Source: Betaproteobacteria bacterium (lineage in GTDB: Bacteria; Pseudomonadota; Gammaproteobacteria; Burkholderiales; SHXO01). From it: a stretch of 38,908 nt of DNA. Within the stretch, counting starts at the first letter, position 1, and every line of letters starts with the position of its first letter. Below, one piece after another: positions 15,721 to 23,745 of the stretch. Under the pieces are notes generated by a model, which did not search any database, was not told the origin of the DNA, and was given only the letters and a program-made list of their open reading frames with translations. The stretch covers positions 1-38,908 of the forward strand of contig SHXO01000019.1 in NCBI GenBank assembly GCA_009693245.1. Reading direction: 5' to 3'. The translations under genes and the position numbers were made by a program.

Positions 15721-16773
15721 ACGTGCACCATGCCTCCCCAGCGCCCACTCCACATGCTCCCGCACCAATGCTGACGGATCGTTAACGCGAGCCCTCAAGG
15801 CACTTACAACTTCCGCCGTCGTAGGCGCATTACCCAACGCCACCGCGATGTTGCGCAACCAGCGTTCGTAGCCGATGCGCCGGATGGCCGAGCCCCGCAT
15901 GCGGTCGAGAAATGTCTGCTCGCTCCACGCGAATAGCTCCGCCAAGCCAACATCGTCCAGGCCATGGCGGATGGAGAAATCGGGCTCCAGGCTGGGCTGC
16001 GCGAATTTGTTCCACGGGCATGCCAGTTGGCAATCGTCGCAGCCGTAGATGCGGTTTCCCATCATGGGCCGCAGCGGTTCCGGAATACTGCCCGGATGTT
16101 CGATGGTGAGATAGGAGATACACCGGCGTGCGTCCACGACATAGGGCGCGACGATGGCGCGCGTGGGACATACATCGATGCAGCGCTCGCACGTGCCGCA
16201 ATGTTCCTCGATGGGTGCGTCGGGGGGAAGGGGCAAGTCGGTGTAGATTTCGCCCAGGAAAAACCACGAGCCCGCCTCGCGGTTGAGTAGCAAGCCGTGC
16301 TTCCCGCGCCAGCCCAGGGCCGCCTGGGCGGCCAATTCCACCTCCATGACCGGTGCGCTGTCCGTGAACACACGGTAGCTAAAGGGTCCCACTTCTTCGC
16401 CGATGCGATCGCAGAGTTTCTGCAAACGGTCGCGTAGTACCTTGTGGTAGTCGCGTCCAAGCGCGTAGCGGGAAATGTAGGCGCGATCGGGCCGGTCCAA
16501 CAATTCCCCGGCATCCACTCCATCTCCGGGGTGATAATTCATGCGAGCGGAGATCACCCTCAGGGTTCCTGGGACGAGTTCTGACGGGCGCGCGCGGGTG
16601 GTTCCGTGGCGCTCGAAGTATTTCATTTCGCCGTGGTAACCGCGCGCGATCCATTCCATTAATCGCGCCTCCGCGCCAGACAATTCCACGCTGGCAACGC
16701 CGGTTTCCTGAAAACCTAGCGCGTGCGCCCAATCGCGGATGCGGTGTTTAAGCCCCGGGCCGGTGTGCGGCAT
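15712..16773 (-). CDS. queG: Epoxyqueuosine reductase
   Basis: A 353-residue cobalamin-dependent iron-sulfur enzyme that reduces epoxyqueuosine to queuosine at the wobble position of GUN tRNAs. The N-terminal domain carries the YISRYALGRDYHK, YRVFTDSAPVMEVELA and KHGLLLNREAGSWFFLGEI signatures. The two [4Fe-4S] clusters are held by CGTCERCIDVCPTRAI with C in RRCISYLTIEHPG, and by GCDDCQLACPWN. A HEAT-like C-terminal part follows. All cluster cysteines are present. I use ATG 16773; a TTG at 16800 would add nine residues. The last residues (REA) and the stop are encoded inside a heptamer repeat, which may have replaced the original end without harm. Confidence 0.94.
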   Translation of the reverse strand: MPHTGPGLKHRIRDWAHALGFQETGVASVELSGAEARLMEWIARGYHGEMKYFERHGTTRARPSELVPGTLRVISARMNYHPGDGVDAGELLDRPDRAYISRYALGRDYHKVLRDRLQKLCDRIGEEVGPFSYRVFTDSAPVMEVELAAQAALGWRGKHGLLLNREAGSWFFLGEIYTDLPLPPDAPIEEHCGTCERCIDVCPTRAIVAPYVVDARRCISYLTIEHPGSIPEPLRPMMGNRIYGCDDCQLACPWNKFAQPSLEPDFSIRHGLDDVGLAELFAWSEQTFLDRMRGSAIRRIGYERWLRNIAVALGNAPTTAEVVSALRARVNDPSALVREHVEWALGRHGAREA

Positions 16774-16907
16774 GGCTTTGCGCTGTGAGTTCAGACTCAA
16801 TTTTGTGGCAAAAGAGCCGATATGTAGCTTCGATCACTATTGAATTTCAAGTGGATGGACGGTTCGTCGTGCTTCAAATTACCTAACCCACGGCAGGGTA
16901 AAACGCA

Positions 16908-17774
16908 GTGCCTAAACGTTACACGCCCCAAGACCTCGTCGCTAATTTTTCCAAGATCAGCTCTCTGCCGTAGGTCTATCTCAAAATCCGGGAGGCTGTC
17001 GAATCCCCCGATTCATCGGCGCGTGACGTCGCGCAACTCATTTCGTCAGACCCCGCCATCACCGCGCGCCTTCTCAAGGTCGTGAATTCCGTGGTCTACG
17101 GCATGCCCCGCGGAGTGGAAAGCGTGGTGCAGGCGGTGAACATCATGGGCATGCAACCCATTCACGATATTATCCTCACGAGTTCAGTCACCACTACCTT
17201 CGCCGGCGTGCCATACGGATTGATGAATGTCAGCCGGTTCTGGTCCCACAGCCTGCTGTGCGCGCTGAGCGCGCGTGCCTTGGGTAAGCGGGCCAATCTG
17301 ATCGATCATGATCGTCTATTCCTGGTGGGGCTGCTTAGCCGGGTCGGGCGCTTGGTGATGTACGACAAAATTCCGCAACTCACAGCGGTGGCCCTGAGCC
17401 ACTCCGAACGCACGGGACAGCAGCTGTACGGCGTGGAGCGCCAGCTCATTGGGTGCGACTACGCCGCCGTGGGCGGAGATCTTCTGGCCCGGTGGCGCTT
17501 GCCCGAAAGCATCGTGGCGATGATTCTGGAGCACGTGGAACCCGTACAGGCCCATTCCTCCGTCATTGGCGCGGCCATCGTACACCTCGCGGCGGCTGCG
17601 GCTGACGCGGCGACATCCTCCAAGGGGCACGTGGATGCCGCTAAGTTTGATCCCTATCTTTGGGAGGCCACTGGATTGACTCCAGAAATCTTGGCGGATG
17701 TGGAAAAGAAAGCCGGCGCCGAATTCGTTGAAACGGCGAAGGTCTTTGTACCGACCCTCGCCGAGGTGGCCTAG
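16908..17774 (+). pseudogene. HDOD-domain signalling protein with premature amber codon
   Basis: Read from GTG 16908 the protein begins VPKRYTPQDLVANFSKISSLP, then meets TAG at 16971-16973, then continues in the same frame VYLKIREAVESPDSSARDVA to DPAITARLLKVVNSVVYG and the rest of an HDOD domain (MGMQPIHDIILTSSV, RFWSHSLLCALSARALGK, LFLVGLLSRVGRLVMYDK, YAAVGGDLLARWRLPESIVAMILEHVE). HDOD proteins usually read 'LPEVYLKI' here, so TAG most likely arose from GAG by one G-to-T change. Without the stop the product would be 288 residues. Restart at GTG 17082 would give 230 residues lacking the first helices. The stop codon shares the CTAG tetramer with the convergent MBL gene. Confidence 0.8.
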
Positions 17775-18815
17775 GCTGTTTTGAGCCGGGCGGCCGCGGC
17801 CAGCGCCCACGGGGGCACGGGGTCAGGAGCCGTTGCCCATCCCAGCGCGTGCAAGGACCGAGTCTCGCCGTGCTTCATGACGAAAAACGCCTCTTCCTTG
17901 AGACCCGCTTCCCGGCGGGCGAGTGCCAAGCGGTGCGGCGGTTCCTCGAAGGGCTCATCGGTCAGCACGAAGGTGCCCCAATGCATGCCCACGGAGTGGC
18001 GGGCACCGATGTCTTGGTGGATTTTCACGGCTTCCTCGGGATTGGCGTGAATCGCCCCCATGAACCAACGCGGCTCATAGGCACCTATGGGTATGGCGGC
18101 TAGATCTATGGGCGCGAACCTGCGCCCTATCTCCAGAAAGTCGGGGGAATACCCCGTGTCTCCGGCAAAAAAAAATGAAACGGAACTCCGGATGATCGAT
18201 GATCCATCCACCCCATAAGGTTTTGTTGCGGTCCCACGGCGTGCGGGCGCTCCAATGCTGGGCGGGTACGAAGTGCAGCGTGAGCCAGCTCTCCTGAGCC
18301 CATTGCCACCAATCCAGTTCCACGCACTTGGCATGGCCGGCGCAATGCATCCAAGCCTTGATTCCCAGGGGCACGAAGAAGAGAGGAGATCCGCCGCCTT
18401 GCTTCAATAAGCGCCGAATCGTTCCTGTGTCCAGATGATCGTAGTGGTTGTGGGAGATCACAACGATGTCGATATGCGGCAGGTCGTGGAAGCCGAGGGC
18501 CGGTGGCACCACGCGCTTCGGGCCGGAGAAGGCAAAGGGAGAAGCCCGGCCCGTGAGGTGGGGGTCCGTTAGGATATTCACTCCGCCCATCTGTAGCAGG
18601 AATGTGGCGTGGCCCAACCAGGTGATGACAGGTTCAGAACGGTTGGTCTTTAGAAATTGCACGTTGGGCTTAACGGAATCCACCCGGTAGCCGCCCTCCG
18701 GCGCCTTGGGGAGCTTCTTCGACCAGCGCTCGCGCTGCCAGCGCCAGAAACTCCTGCGAGGAGCGATCTCGTGATTGTTGCGAAATCCGTTGGGTGTATG
18801 GTGGAGATTGGGCAA
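17771..18815 (-). pseudogene. MBL-fold metal-dependent hydrolase, frameshifted at a T9 run
   Basis: The upstream frame (18815 to about 18167) encodes PNLHHTPNGFRNN, VITWLGHATFLLQMGGVNILTDP, the metal site SHNHYDHLD and AQHWSARTPWDRNKTLWGGW to HPEFRFIFF. The rest (AGDTGYSPDFLEIG, IPIGAYEPRWFM, HWGTFVLTDEP) is in another frame. The switch falls exactly at nine T residues on the coding strand (18167-18175 as A9 on plus). Eight Ts would restore a continuous NAPE-PLD/UlaG-like lactonase-type protein of about 347 residues. The frame before codon 18815 is open a little further but has no ATG, so the start is TTG 18815 or is itself damaged. Transcriptional slippage on T9 could yield some full-length product. 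Confidence 0.85.
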
Positions 18816-18906
18816 AGTAGTCAGATCAACAAAGTCGCCAGGTCAATATTGACCGCGGAACAAGGGACCGGCGCGATGCAACACAAGTTTCCGTGGCGGG
18901 GTGCCA

Positions 18907-19572
18907 CTAGATCGCTTGTTTTCCCTGTTTCCCCAGCTGATGCCGAAGGGCGGCCACGCTTTGCCGGGCACCTTCCAGATTGGGGTTCACTTCCAAGGCG
19001 CGCTCGAAATATTCTAAAGCCTGTTCCAGTTTGCCAAGTCGCATGTAGATCAAGCCATATCCCGCCAGGGCACCAAAATGAAAGGGATTGCGCTGCATTA
19101 CCTCGTCGCAATCCTTGAGCGACAACTCGTAATTTCCCAGTAGATAGTAGACCGTGGCGCGCTTATTCCAGCCTTCGGCGAATTCCGGATTGAGTTCCAC
19201 GATACGGCTGAAGGTGTCCACCGCCAGCGCCATGCGTCCCTCCGCCATTTGCGTGACACCTTTCTTGAAGAGGGCATCGATCTGCTGGTCTCCGGAGCGG
19301 CTCCACAGTCGCACCAGGGCCTCCTCGGCGAGCATGCGCACGCCAGAATTTTCGTCTCGCAATGCTTCGGCGAGCGCACCCAGATCCTCCATGGCGCCGC
19401 GCTCGCTCAACCACAAGACCGCATCGTGCCGCACCTGGACATCGGGACTGGAGAGACCTTGCAGGGCGTCGTGGCGAGACTCCAGCCCGGCTGCCCACGG
19501 CAGGGGTGGGCCCGCCAGCAACACCAAGGCGGCAATCCAACTTTTCATGCATCGCATGTGCCCATCGCTCAT
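18907..19572 (-). CDS. Secreted HEAT/TPR-repeat protein
   Basis: A 221-residue protein with an N-terminal hydrophobic signal (KSWIAALVLLAGPPLPWAAG). A HEAT-like helical repeat follows at about 35-95 (SSPDVQVRHDAVLWLSERG, LAEALRDENSGVRMLAEEALVRLW). Three TPR units make up about 105-210 (ALFKKGVTQMAEGRMALAVDTFSRIVELNPEFAEGWNKRA and repeats). Such proteins bind partners in the periplasm; no enzyme motif is visible. ATG 19572 has GGGGAGG spaced six bases and is preferred over the more upstream open frame. It probably stands alone; its start is back to back with the D-threonine-aldolase-like gene. Confidence 0.78.
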   Translation of the reverse strand: MSDGHMRCMKSWIAALVLLAGPPLPWAAGLESRHDALQGLSSPDVQVRHDAVLWLSERGAMEDLGALAEALRDENSGVRMLAEEALVRLWSRSGDQQIDALFKKGVTQMAEGRMALAVDTFSRIVELNPEFAEGWNKRATVYYLLGNYELSLKDCDEVMQRNPFHFGALAGYGLIYMRLGKLEQALEYFERALEVNPNLEGARQSVAALRHQLGKQGKQAI

Positions 19573-19610
19573 CTTTGCCTCCCCAACCGTAACGCTCCGT
19601 TCGCACCGCT

Positions 19611-19616
19611 TACAAT
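19611..19616 (+). promoter_or_regulatory. Candidate -10 element (TACAAT)
   Basis: CTTACAATGC lies 53 bases before the aldolase-like gene at 19669 in the gap between divergent genes. No convincing -35 accompanies it. Confidence 0.35.
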
Positions 19617-19668
19617 GCATGCTGGATTCTACGCCCAGCAAGCGTGCTGGTTACCAAGAGATAACATC

Positions 19669-20823
19669 ATGATGAAGCCTGAGACCTCCCACGCCCTACC
19701 GTCAGCCGTACTTGCGGCTCCGGCCCGTCCCGGCATGTCCCTCTCCGAGGTGGACACGCCCGCGCTGCTGCTGGACTTGGATGCATTCGAGTTCAACTTG
19801 AAAGCCCTCAACGATAGCTTGCAGGGCGTCAACGTTCGCGTGCGGCCTCATGCGAAATCCCATAAGTGCCCGGAGATCGCCCGCCGCCAGATCGCGCTCG
19901 GCGCCGTGGGCATTTGTTGCCAGAAGACGAGCGAGGCCGAGGCCTTCGTGCGCCATGGCGTGACCGACGTGCTGGTGGCGAACGAGGTCGTTGGCGAGCA
20001 GAAATTGAACCGGCTGGCGGCCTTGGCGAAGGTGGCGGCCATGGGCGTGTGCGTGGATAACGCCACCAATGTGCGCGCCCTGGAAGTGGCCATGGCGAGC
20101 GTGGACGCTCTTATCAACGTATTGGTTGAAGTGGACGTGGGCGCCTCGCGCTGCGGTGTCCTGCCTGGGCCCGACACTGTCGCCTTGGCGAGAGCGGTTG
20201 CGGCATCTCCCCATCTGCGCTTCGCCGGCATACAAGCCTATCAAGGCGCCGCCCAGCATCTACGCACGCCCGAAGCGCGCGCGAGCGCCATTCGCGCCGC
20301 CGTGGATAGCGTGGAGCAATGTGTCACGGGCCTCAAGGGAGCAGGGCTTCCCCCGCGTATCATCGCTGGGGCAGGCACCGGCACGTATCTCAGCGAAGCC
20401 ACCAGCGGCTTGTATAACGAGCTGCAAGTGGGTTCCTACATATTCATGGACGCGGACTACCAGCGCAACCTCGAAGCCGACGGGCTGCCCGTGCGCACCT
20501 TCCGCCAGAGCCTGTTCATCCTCTCGACCGTGATGAGCCGCCCCGTGAAAAACCGCGCCGTGGTGGACGTTGGCCTCAAGGCGCATAGCGTGGATTCCGG
20601 CATGCCGGGAGTGGCGGACCTCGAGGGTGCACGGTACTTGAAAGCATCCGATGAGCACGGCGTCATCGAACTCACTACCGCGGACGCGAAGCTTGGACAA
20701 AAAATCCGGCTCATACCAGGTCACTGCGATCCGACCGTGAATCTCCACGACTGGCTGGTGTGTTATCGCGCGGACCGCGTGGAAGAAATCTGGCCCATCA
20801 GCGCGCGCGGCGCTTTTTATTAG
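19669..20823 (+). CDS. D-threonine aldolase / D-3-hydroxyaspartate dehydratase-like PLP enzyme
   Basis: A 384-residue fold-type III (alanine-racemase-like) PLP enzyme. The N-terminal barrel has the motif VDTPALLLDLDAFEFNL and RPHAKSHKCPEIA with the PLP lysine Lys63. The C-terminal beta domain carries the metal-site motif PGHCDPTVNLHD (His352, Cys353). GAGTGTY and GLYNELQVGSYIFMD are further family features. Members cleave D-threonine and other D-beta-hydroxy amino acids to glycine plus an aldehyde, or dehydrate D-hydroxyaspartate; the choice cannot be made by eye. The frame is open for 420 bases upstream, but the homology and AAGAG ribosome site support the ATG pair at 19669/19672. The next gene follows 13 bases on. 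Confidence 0.88.
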   Translation: MMKPETSHALPSAVLAAPARPGMSLSEVDTPALLLDLDAFEFNLKALNDSLQGVNVRVRPHAKSHKCPEIARRQIALGAVGICCQKTSEAEAFVRHGVTDVLVANEVVGEQKLNRLAALAKVAAMGVCVDNATNVRALEVAMASVDALINVLVEVDVGASRCGVLPGPDTVALARAVAASPHLRFAGIQAYQGAAQHLRTPEARASAIRAAVDSVEQCVTGLKGAGLPPRIIAGAGTGTYLSEATSGLYNELQVGSYIFMDADYQRNLEADGLPVRTFRQSLFILSTVMSRPVKNRAVVDVGLKAHSVDSGMPGVADLEGARYLKASDEHGVIELTTADAKLGQKIRLIPGHCDPTVNLHDWLVCYRADRVEEIWPISARGAFY

Positions 20824-20836
20824 GGCCTTACAACGA

Positions 20837-22132
20837 ATGTCCGCTCCCGAGAGCTTCCAGTTCGATACGCTGAGCCTGCACGCCGGCCAGCAACCCGACC
20901 AGCAACATGGCGCCCGCGCCGTCCCCATCTATCACACGACGTCCTACGTATTTCGCGACACGGACCACGCGGCTTCGCTGTTCAACATGGAGCGCGGCGG
21001 CCACGTTTACTCGCGTATCACCAACCCCACCAACGCCGTGTTGGAGGAACGCATCGCGGCCCTGGAGGGTGGCGTGGGTGCCATCGCCACGGCCAGCGGT
21101 CAAGCGGCGTTGCACTTGGCGGTCGCCACCCTCATGGGCGCGGGATCGCATATCGTGGCGTCCCGCTCGCTTTACGGCGGGTCGCATAATCTGCTGCATT
21201 ACACGCTTTCGCGTTTTGGAATCGAAACCACCTTCGTGAATCCGCGCGATGTGGATGCATTCCGCGCCGCCATGCGCCCAAATACCCGCCTCGTTTTCGG
21301 CGAGACCCTTGGAAACCCTGGTCTGGATGTGCTGGATATTCCGCGCGTGGCCGAAGTGGCGCACGATCACGGCGTGCCTTTGCTGGTGGATTCCACGTTC
21401 ACCACGCCTTATCTGATGCGTCCCTTCGACCTGGGCGCCGATTTGCTGTACCACTCGGCCACCAAGTTCCTCGGCGGGCACGGCGTGGCCATCGGCGGTC
21501 TATTGGTGGACGGAGGGATCTTCGATTGGGACAAGTCCGGGAAGTTTCCCACGCTGACCGAATCCTATGCTGGGTTCCACAATATGATCTTCACCGAGGA
21601 ATCCACCGTGGGCGCGTTTCTCCTGCGCGCGCGCCGCGAAGGGTTGCGCGACTTCGGCGCCTGCATGAGTCCCATGAATGCGTTCCAAATTTTGCAAGGG
21701 GTGGAAACCTTGCCGGTACGCATGGAGAGGCACGTCGCCAACACGCGCAAAATCGCCAGCCGTCTGAGATCTCATTCGGCCGTGGTGTCCGTGTCCTATC
21801 CCGAACTTCCAGACCACCCCGATCACGAACTCGCCAAGCGCTTGCTGCCAAAAGGCTGCGGCGCCGTGTTCAGTTTTGAATTGAAGGGCGGGCGCGCGGC
21901 GGGCCGCAAGTTCATCGAAAACTTACGAGTGTTTTCCCATCTCGCCAACGTGGGGGATGCGAAATCCTTGGTGATTCATCCCGCCTCGACGACGCACTTC
22001 CGCATGGACGAAGCCGCTCTGCGCGCCGCTGGCATCGGCGAGGGAACGGTACGCCTGTCCGTTGGGTTGGAAGATGCGGGCGATCTCACCGAGGACTTGG
22101 AGCGCGCGCTCAAGATCTCGCAGTCGGCTTGA
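20837..22132 (+). CDS. O-acetylhomoserine (or O-succinylhomoserine) sulfhydrylase
   Basis: A 431-residue Cys/Met-metabolism PLP enzyme. It would combine O-acetyl- or O-succinylhomoserine with sulfide to make homocysteine. Seen are TLSLHAGQQPD, the YSRITNPTNAVLEERIAALEGG motif, ASGQAALH, GETLGNPGLDVLDIP, DSTFTTPYLMRPFDLGADL and the PLP lysine Lys210 in YHSATKFLGGHG. Length 431 and the AGFHNM... and MNAFQILQGVETLPVRMERH regions fit MetY. MetZ (about 390-400) is shorter, so the acetyl ester is the better guess. It follows the aldolase gene by 13 bases and precedes the hydratase-fold gene by nine, so all three are probably one transcript. Confidence 0.9.
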   Translation: MSAPESFQFDTLSLHAGQQPDQQHGARAVPIYHTTSYVFRDTDHAASLFNMERGGHVYSRITNPTNAVLEERIAALEGGVGAIATASGQAALHLAVATLMGAGSHIVASRSLYGGSHNLLHYTLSRFGIETTFVNPRDVDAFRAAMRPNTRLVFGETLGNPGLDVLDIPRVAEVAHDHGVPLLVDSTFTTPYLMRPFDLGADLLYHSATKFLGGHGVAIGGLLVDGGIFDWDKSGKFPTLTESYAGFHNMIFTEESTVGAFLLRARREGLRDFGACMSPMNAFQILQGVETLPVRMERHVANTRKIASRLRSHSAVVSVSYPELPDHPDHELAKRLLPKGCGAVFSFELKGGRAAGRKFIENLRVFSHLANVGDAKSLVIHPASTTHFRMDEAALRAAGIGEGTVRLSVGLEDAGDLTEDLERALKISQSA

Positions 22133-22141
22133 AGGATAGGG

Positions 22142-23284
22142 ATGACTGAACAAACTTCCGCTCCCGTCTTATTCGAGGAGCACCTCAGCACGAATGGCGC
22201 GCGCATCGGCGTGGCCCTTCTGAACGCCGAGCGTTCGCTCAACGCGCTGACCTTGCGGATGATCGATTTGCTGGGCGAGCGCCTACGCGCTTGGGCAAGC
22301 GACCCCGAAATCGTGCTGGTGATATTGGAGGGCGCGGGGGAGCGGGCGTTTTGCGCCGGTGCGGATCTGCATCAAATGCACAAGACTATTCTCGCGCACC
22401 ATGCCTCGCCACAATGCGAGGATATTCTTGGCAATGCCTACGCGTTGGATTTCTTCACGCGTGAGTACCGGCTGGACTACTTGATCCACACATACCCCAA
22501 ACCGGTGCTCAGTTGGGCGCGCGGTGTTGTCATGGGAGGCGGGGTGGGGCTCGCGGTGGGGGCAAGCCACCGTGTGGTAACAGAACATGCGAGAGTGGCC
22601 ATGCCAGAGATCAACATCGGGCTCTATGCCGATGTGGGCGGGAGTTGGTTTCTCAATCGCGCGCCAGGCAAGACCGGGCTCTTTCTTGCGCTGACGGCCG
22701 CTCAACTCAATGCCTCGGACGCGATCTTCGCCGGGCTCGCGGACTACCAAGTCGAGTACGCCCAAAAAGCTCAAATCATGGCGCGCATCCTTCAGCACGA
22801 ATGGAAAGGTAGTGCCCAAGCCAATAGGCATTCCCTTACGAGTCTGCTGCTTGAGTTTGCCGCCAAGGATCTCGCTCACGGCCCCTTGCGCCAGCATTTT
22901 GGCTTGGTCAATACGCTGTGCGCGCAGGCTGACATCGCAGGCATCGTGGCCGCGATCACGGGCCTCAAGACAGAAGATGCCTGGCTCAATCGCGCCGCCG
23001 CGACTCTTGCCGCCGGTTCTCCGGGCACGGCCGCGTTATCGGCCGCGTTGCAACAACGTCTCAGGCTGTGTTCCCTGGCGGAGGTCTTTCGCGCTGAACT
23101 GGTCGCATCCTTGGTTTGCGCGGCACGCCCCGATTTGGCCGAGGGCATTCGCGCGCTCTTGATCGACAAAGACCGTCACCCTCGCTGGCGGCCGGCAACG
23201 CTTGCGGAGGTTACGCCGGGGTGGATAGACGGATTCTTCAAGAGCCCTTGGCCGGCGCATGAACATCCGCTTGCGGATCTTTAA
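22142..23284 (+). CDS. 3-hydroxyisobutyryl-CoA hydrolase-like crotonase-family protein
   Basis: A 380-residue crotonase-fold protein, longer than enoyl-CoA hydratases (about 260) and of the length of HIBCH. The oxyanion-hole segments are GAGERAFCAGADLHQMHK and PKPVLSWARGVVMGGGVGLAVGASHRVVTEHARVAMPEINIGLYADVGGSWFL, with the HIBCH-like Glu and Asp in PEINIGLYADVG. The late motif SLAEVFRAELVASLVCAARPDLAEGIRALLIDKDRHPRWRPATLAEV is typical of HIBCH. The activity is hydrolysis of 3-hydroxyisobutyryl-CoA in valine breakdown, or a related isomerase or hydrolase step. AAGGA precedes the ATG. No other valine-degradation gene is adjacent. Confidence 0.85.
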   Translation: MTEQTSAPVLFEEHLSTNGARIGVALLNAERSLNALTLRMIDLLGERLRAWASDPEIVLVILEGAGERAFCAGADLHQMHKTILAHHASPQCEDILGNAYALDFFTREYRLDYLIHTYPKPVLSWARGVVMGGGVGLAVGASHRVVTEHARVAMPEINIGLYADVGGSWFLNRAPGKTGLFLALTAAQLNASDAIFAGLADYQVEYAQKAQIMARILQHEWKGSAQANRHSLTSLLLEFAAKDLAHGPLRQHFGLVNTLCAQADIAGIVAAITGLKTEDAWLNRAAATLAAGSPGTAALSAALQQRLRLCSLAEVFRAELVASLVCAARPDLAEGIRALLIDKDRHPRWRPATLAEVTPGWIDGFFKSPWPAHEHPLADL

Positions 23285-23309
23285 CTTGCCGGTCGTAGAA
23301 TGCAGCACT

Positions 23310-23729
23310 CTAATTCCGGGAGCTTGGTGTCTCGGCGGCCTTATCCACGCAAGCCTTGACCTTGGCAGCCCCTCGGTGTCCTATTTCCTTCTCGCAATCT
23401 TCGATGAGCCCTACGAATTGCGCGGGGTACTTCTGCAATTCAGCCGCAGCCTCGATATCCTTGTCCACGCAGTTTTTCACCCACTGCCATCCCAACTCCA
23501 GCCCGCGCCTGCAGCGTTCGACGATGCGCTTATGCTCCGGCGAATAGGCGAGAACTTGCTCCCGAAGGGCCCGGTTCTCGTTTATGCAAATATGAATGGC
23601 GTCCGTGCCCCACTCGCCGTTGGAAAAATGGCAACCTGTGACGATTTCGTCCTCCTCGCCGGCCACGGCATACGCCGCCATCAGACTAAGCGCCGCGGCG
23701 GCTGAAATTAAGCTGAGATGTTTCTTCAT
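23310..23729 (-). CDS. Secreted six-cysteine protein with three C-x(13-14)-C repeats
   Basis: A 139-residue protein, signal peptide about 1-24 (ending YAVAG). The mature part contains exactly six cysteines arranged as three like units: GCHF...IHICINE, ERCRR...VKNCVDK and EDCEK...VKACVDK. Each is C-x(13 or 14)-C-(V/I)-(D/N)-(K/E), and the middle and last share VK-x-CVDK. Each unit probably makes a helical hairpin stapled by one disulfide. A Trp-rich segment GLELGWQWVKN sits in the middle. I cannot name a family. It lies 16 bases downstream of the HupE/UreJ-like gene on the same strand, so it may serve that membrane protein or be made with it. ATG 23729 is chosen because the signal peptide starts there. 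Confidence 0.75.
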   Translation of the reverse strand: MKKHLSLISAAAALSLMAAYAVAGEEDEIVTGCHFSNGEWGTDAIHICINENRALREQVLAYSPEHKRIVERCRRGLELGWQWVKNCVDKDIEAAAELQKYPAQFVGLIEDCEKEIGHRGAAKVKACVDKAAETPSSRN

Positions 23730-23745
23730 GACAGTGTGTAGTTCC

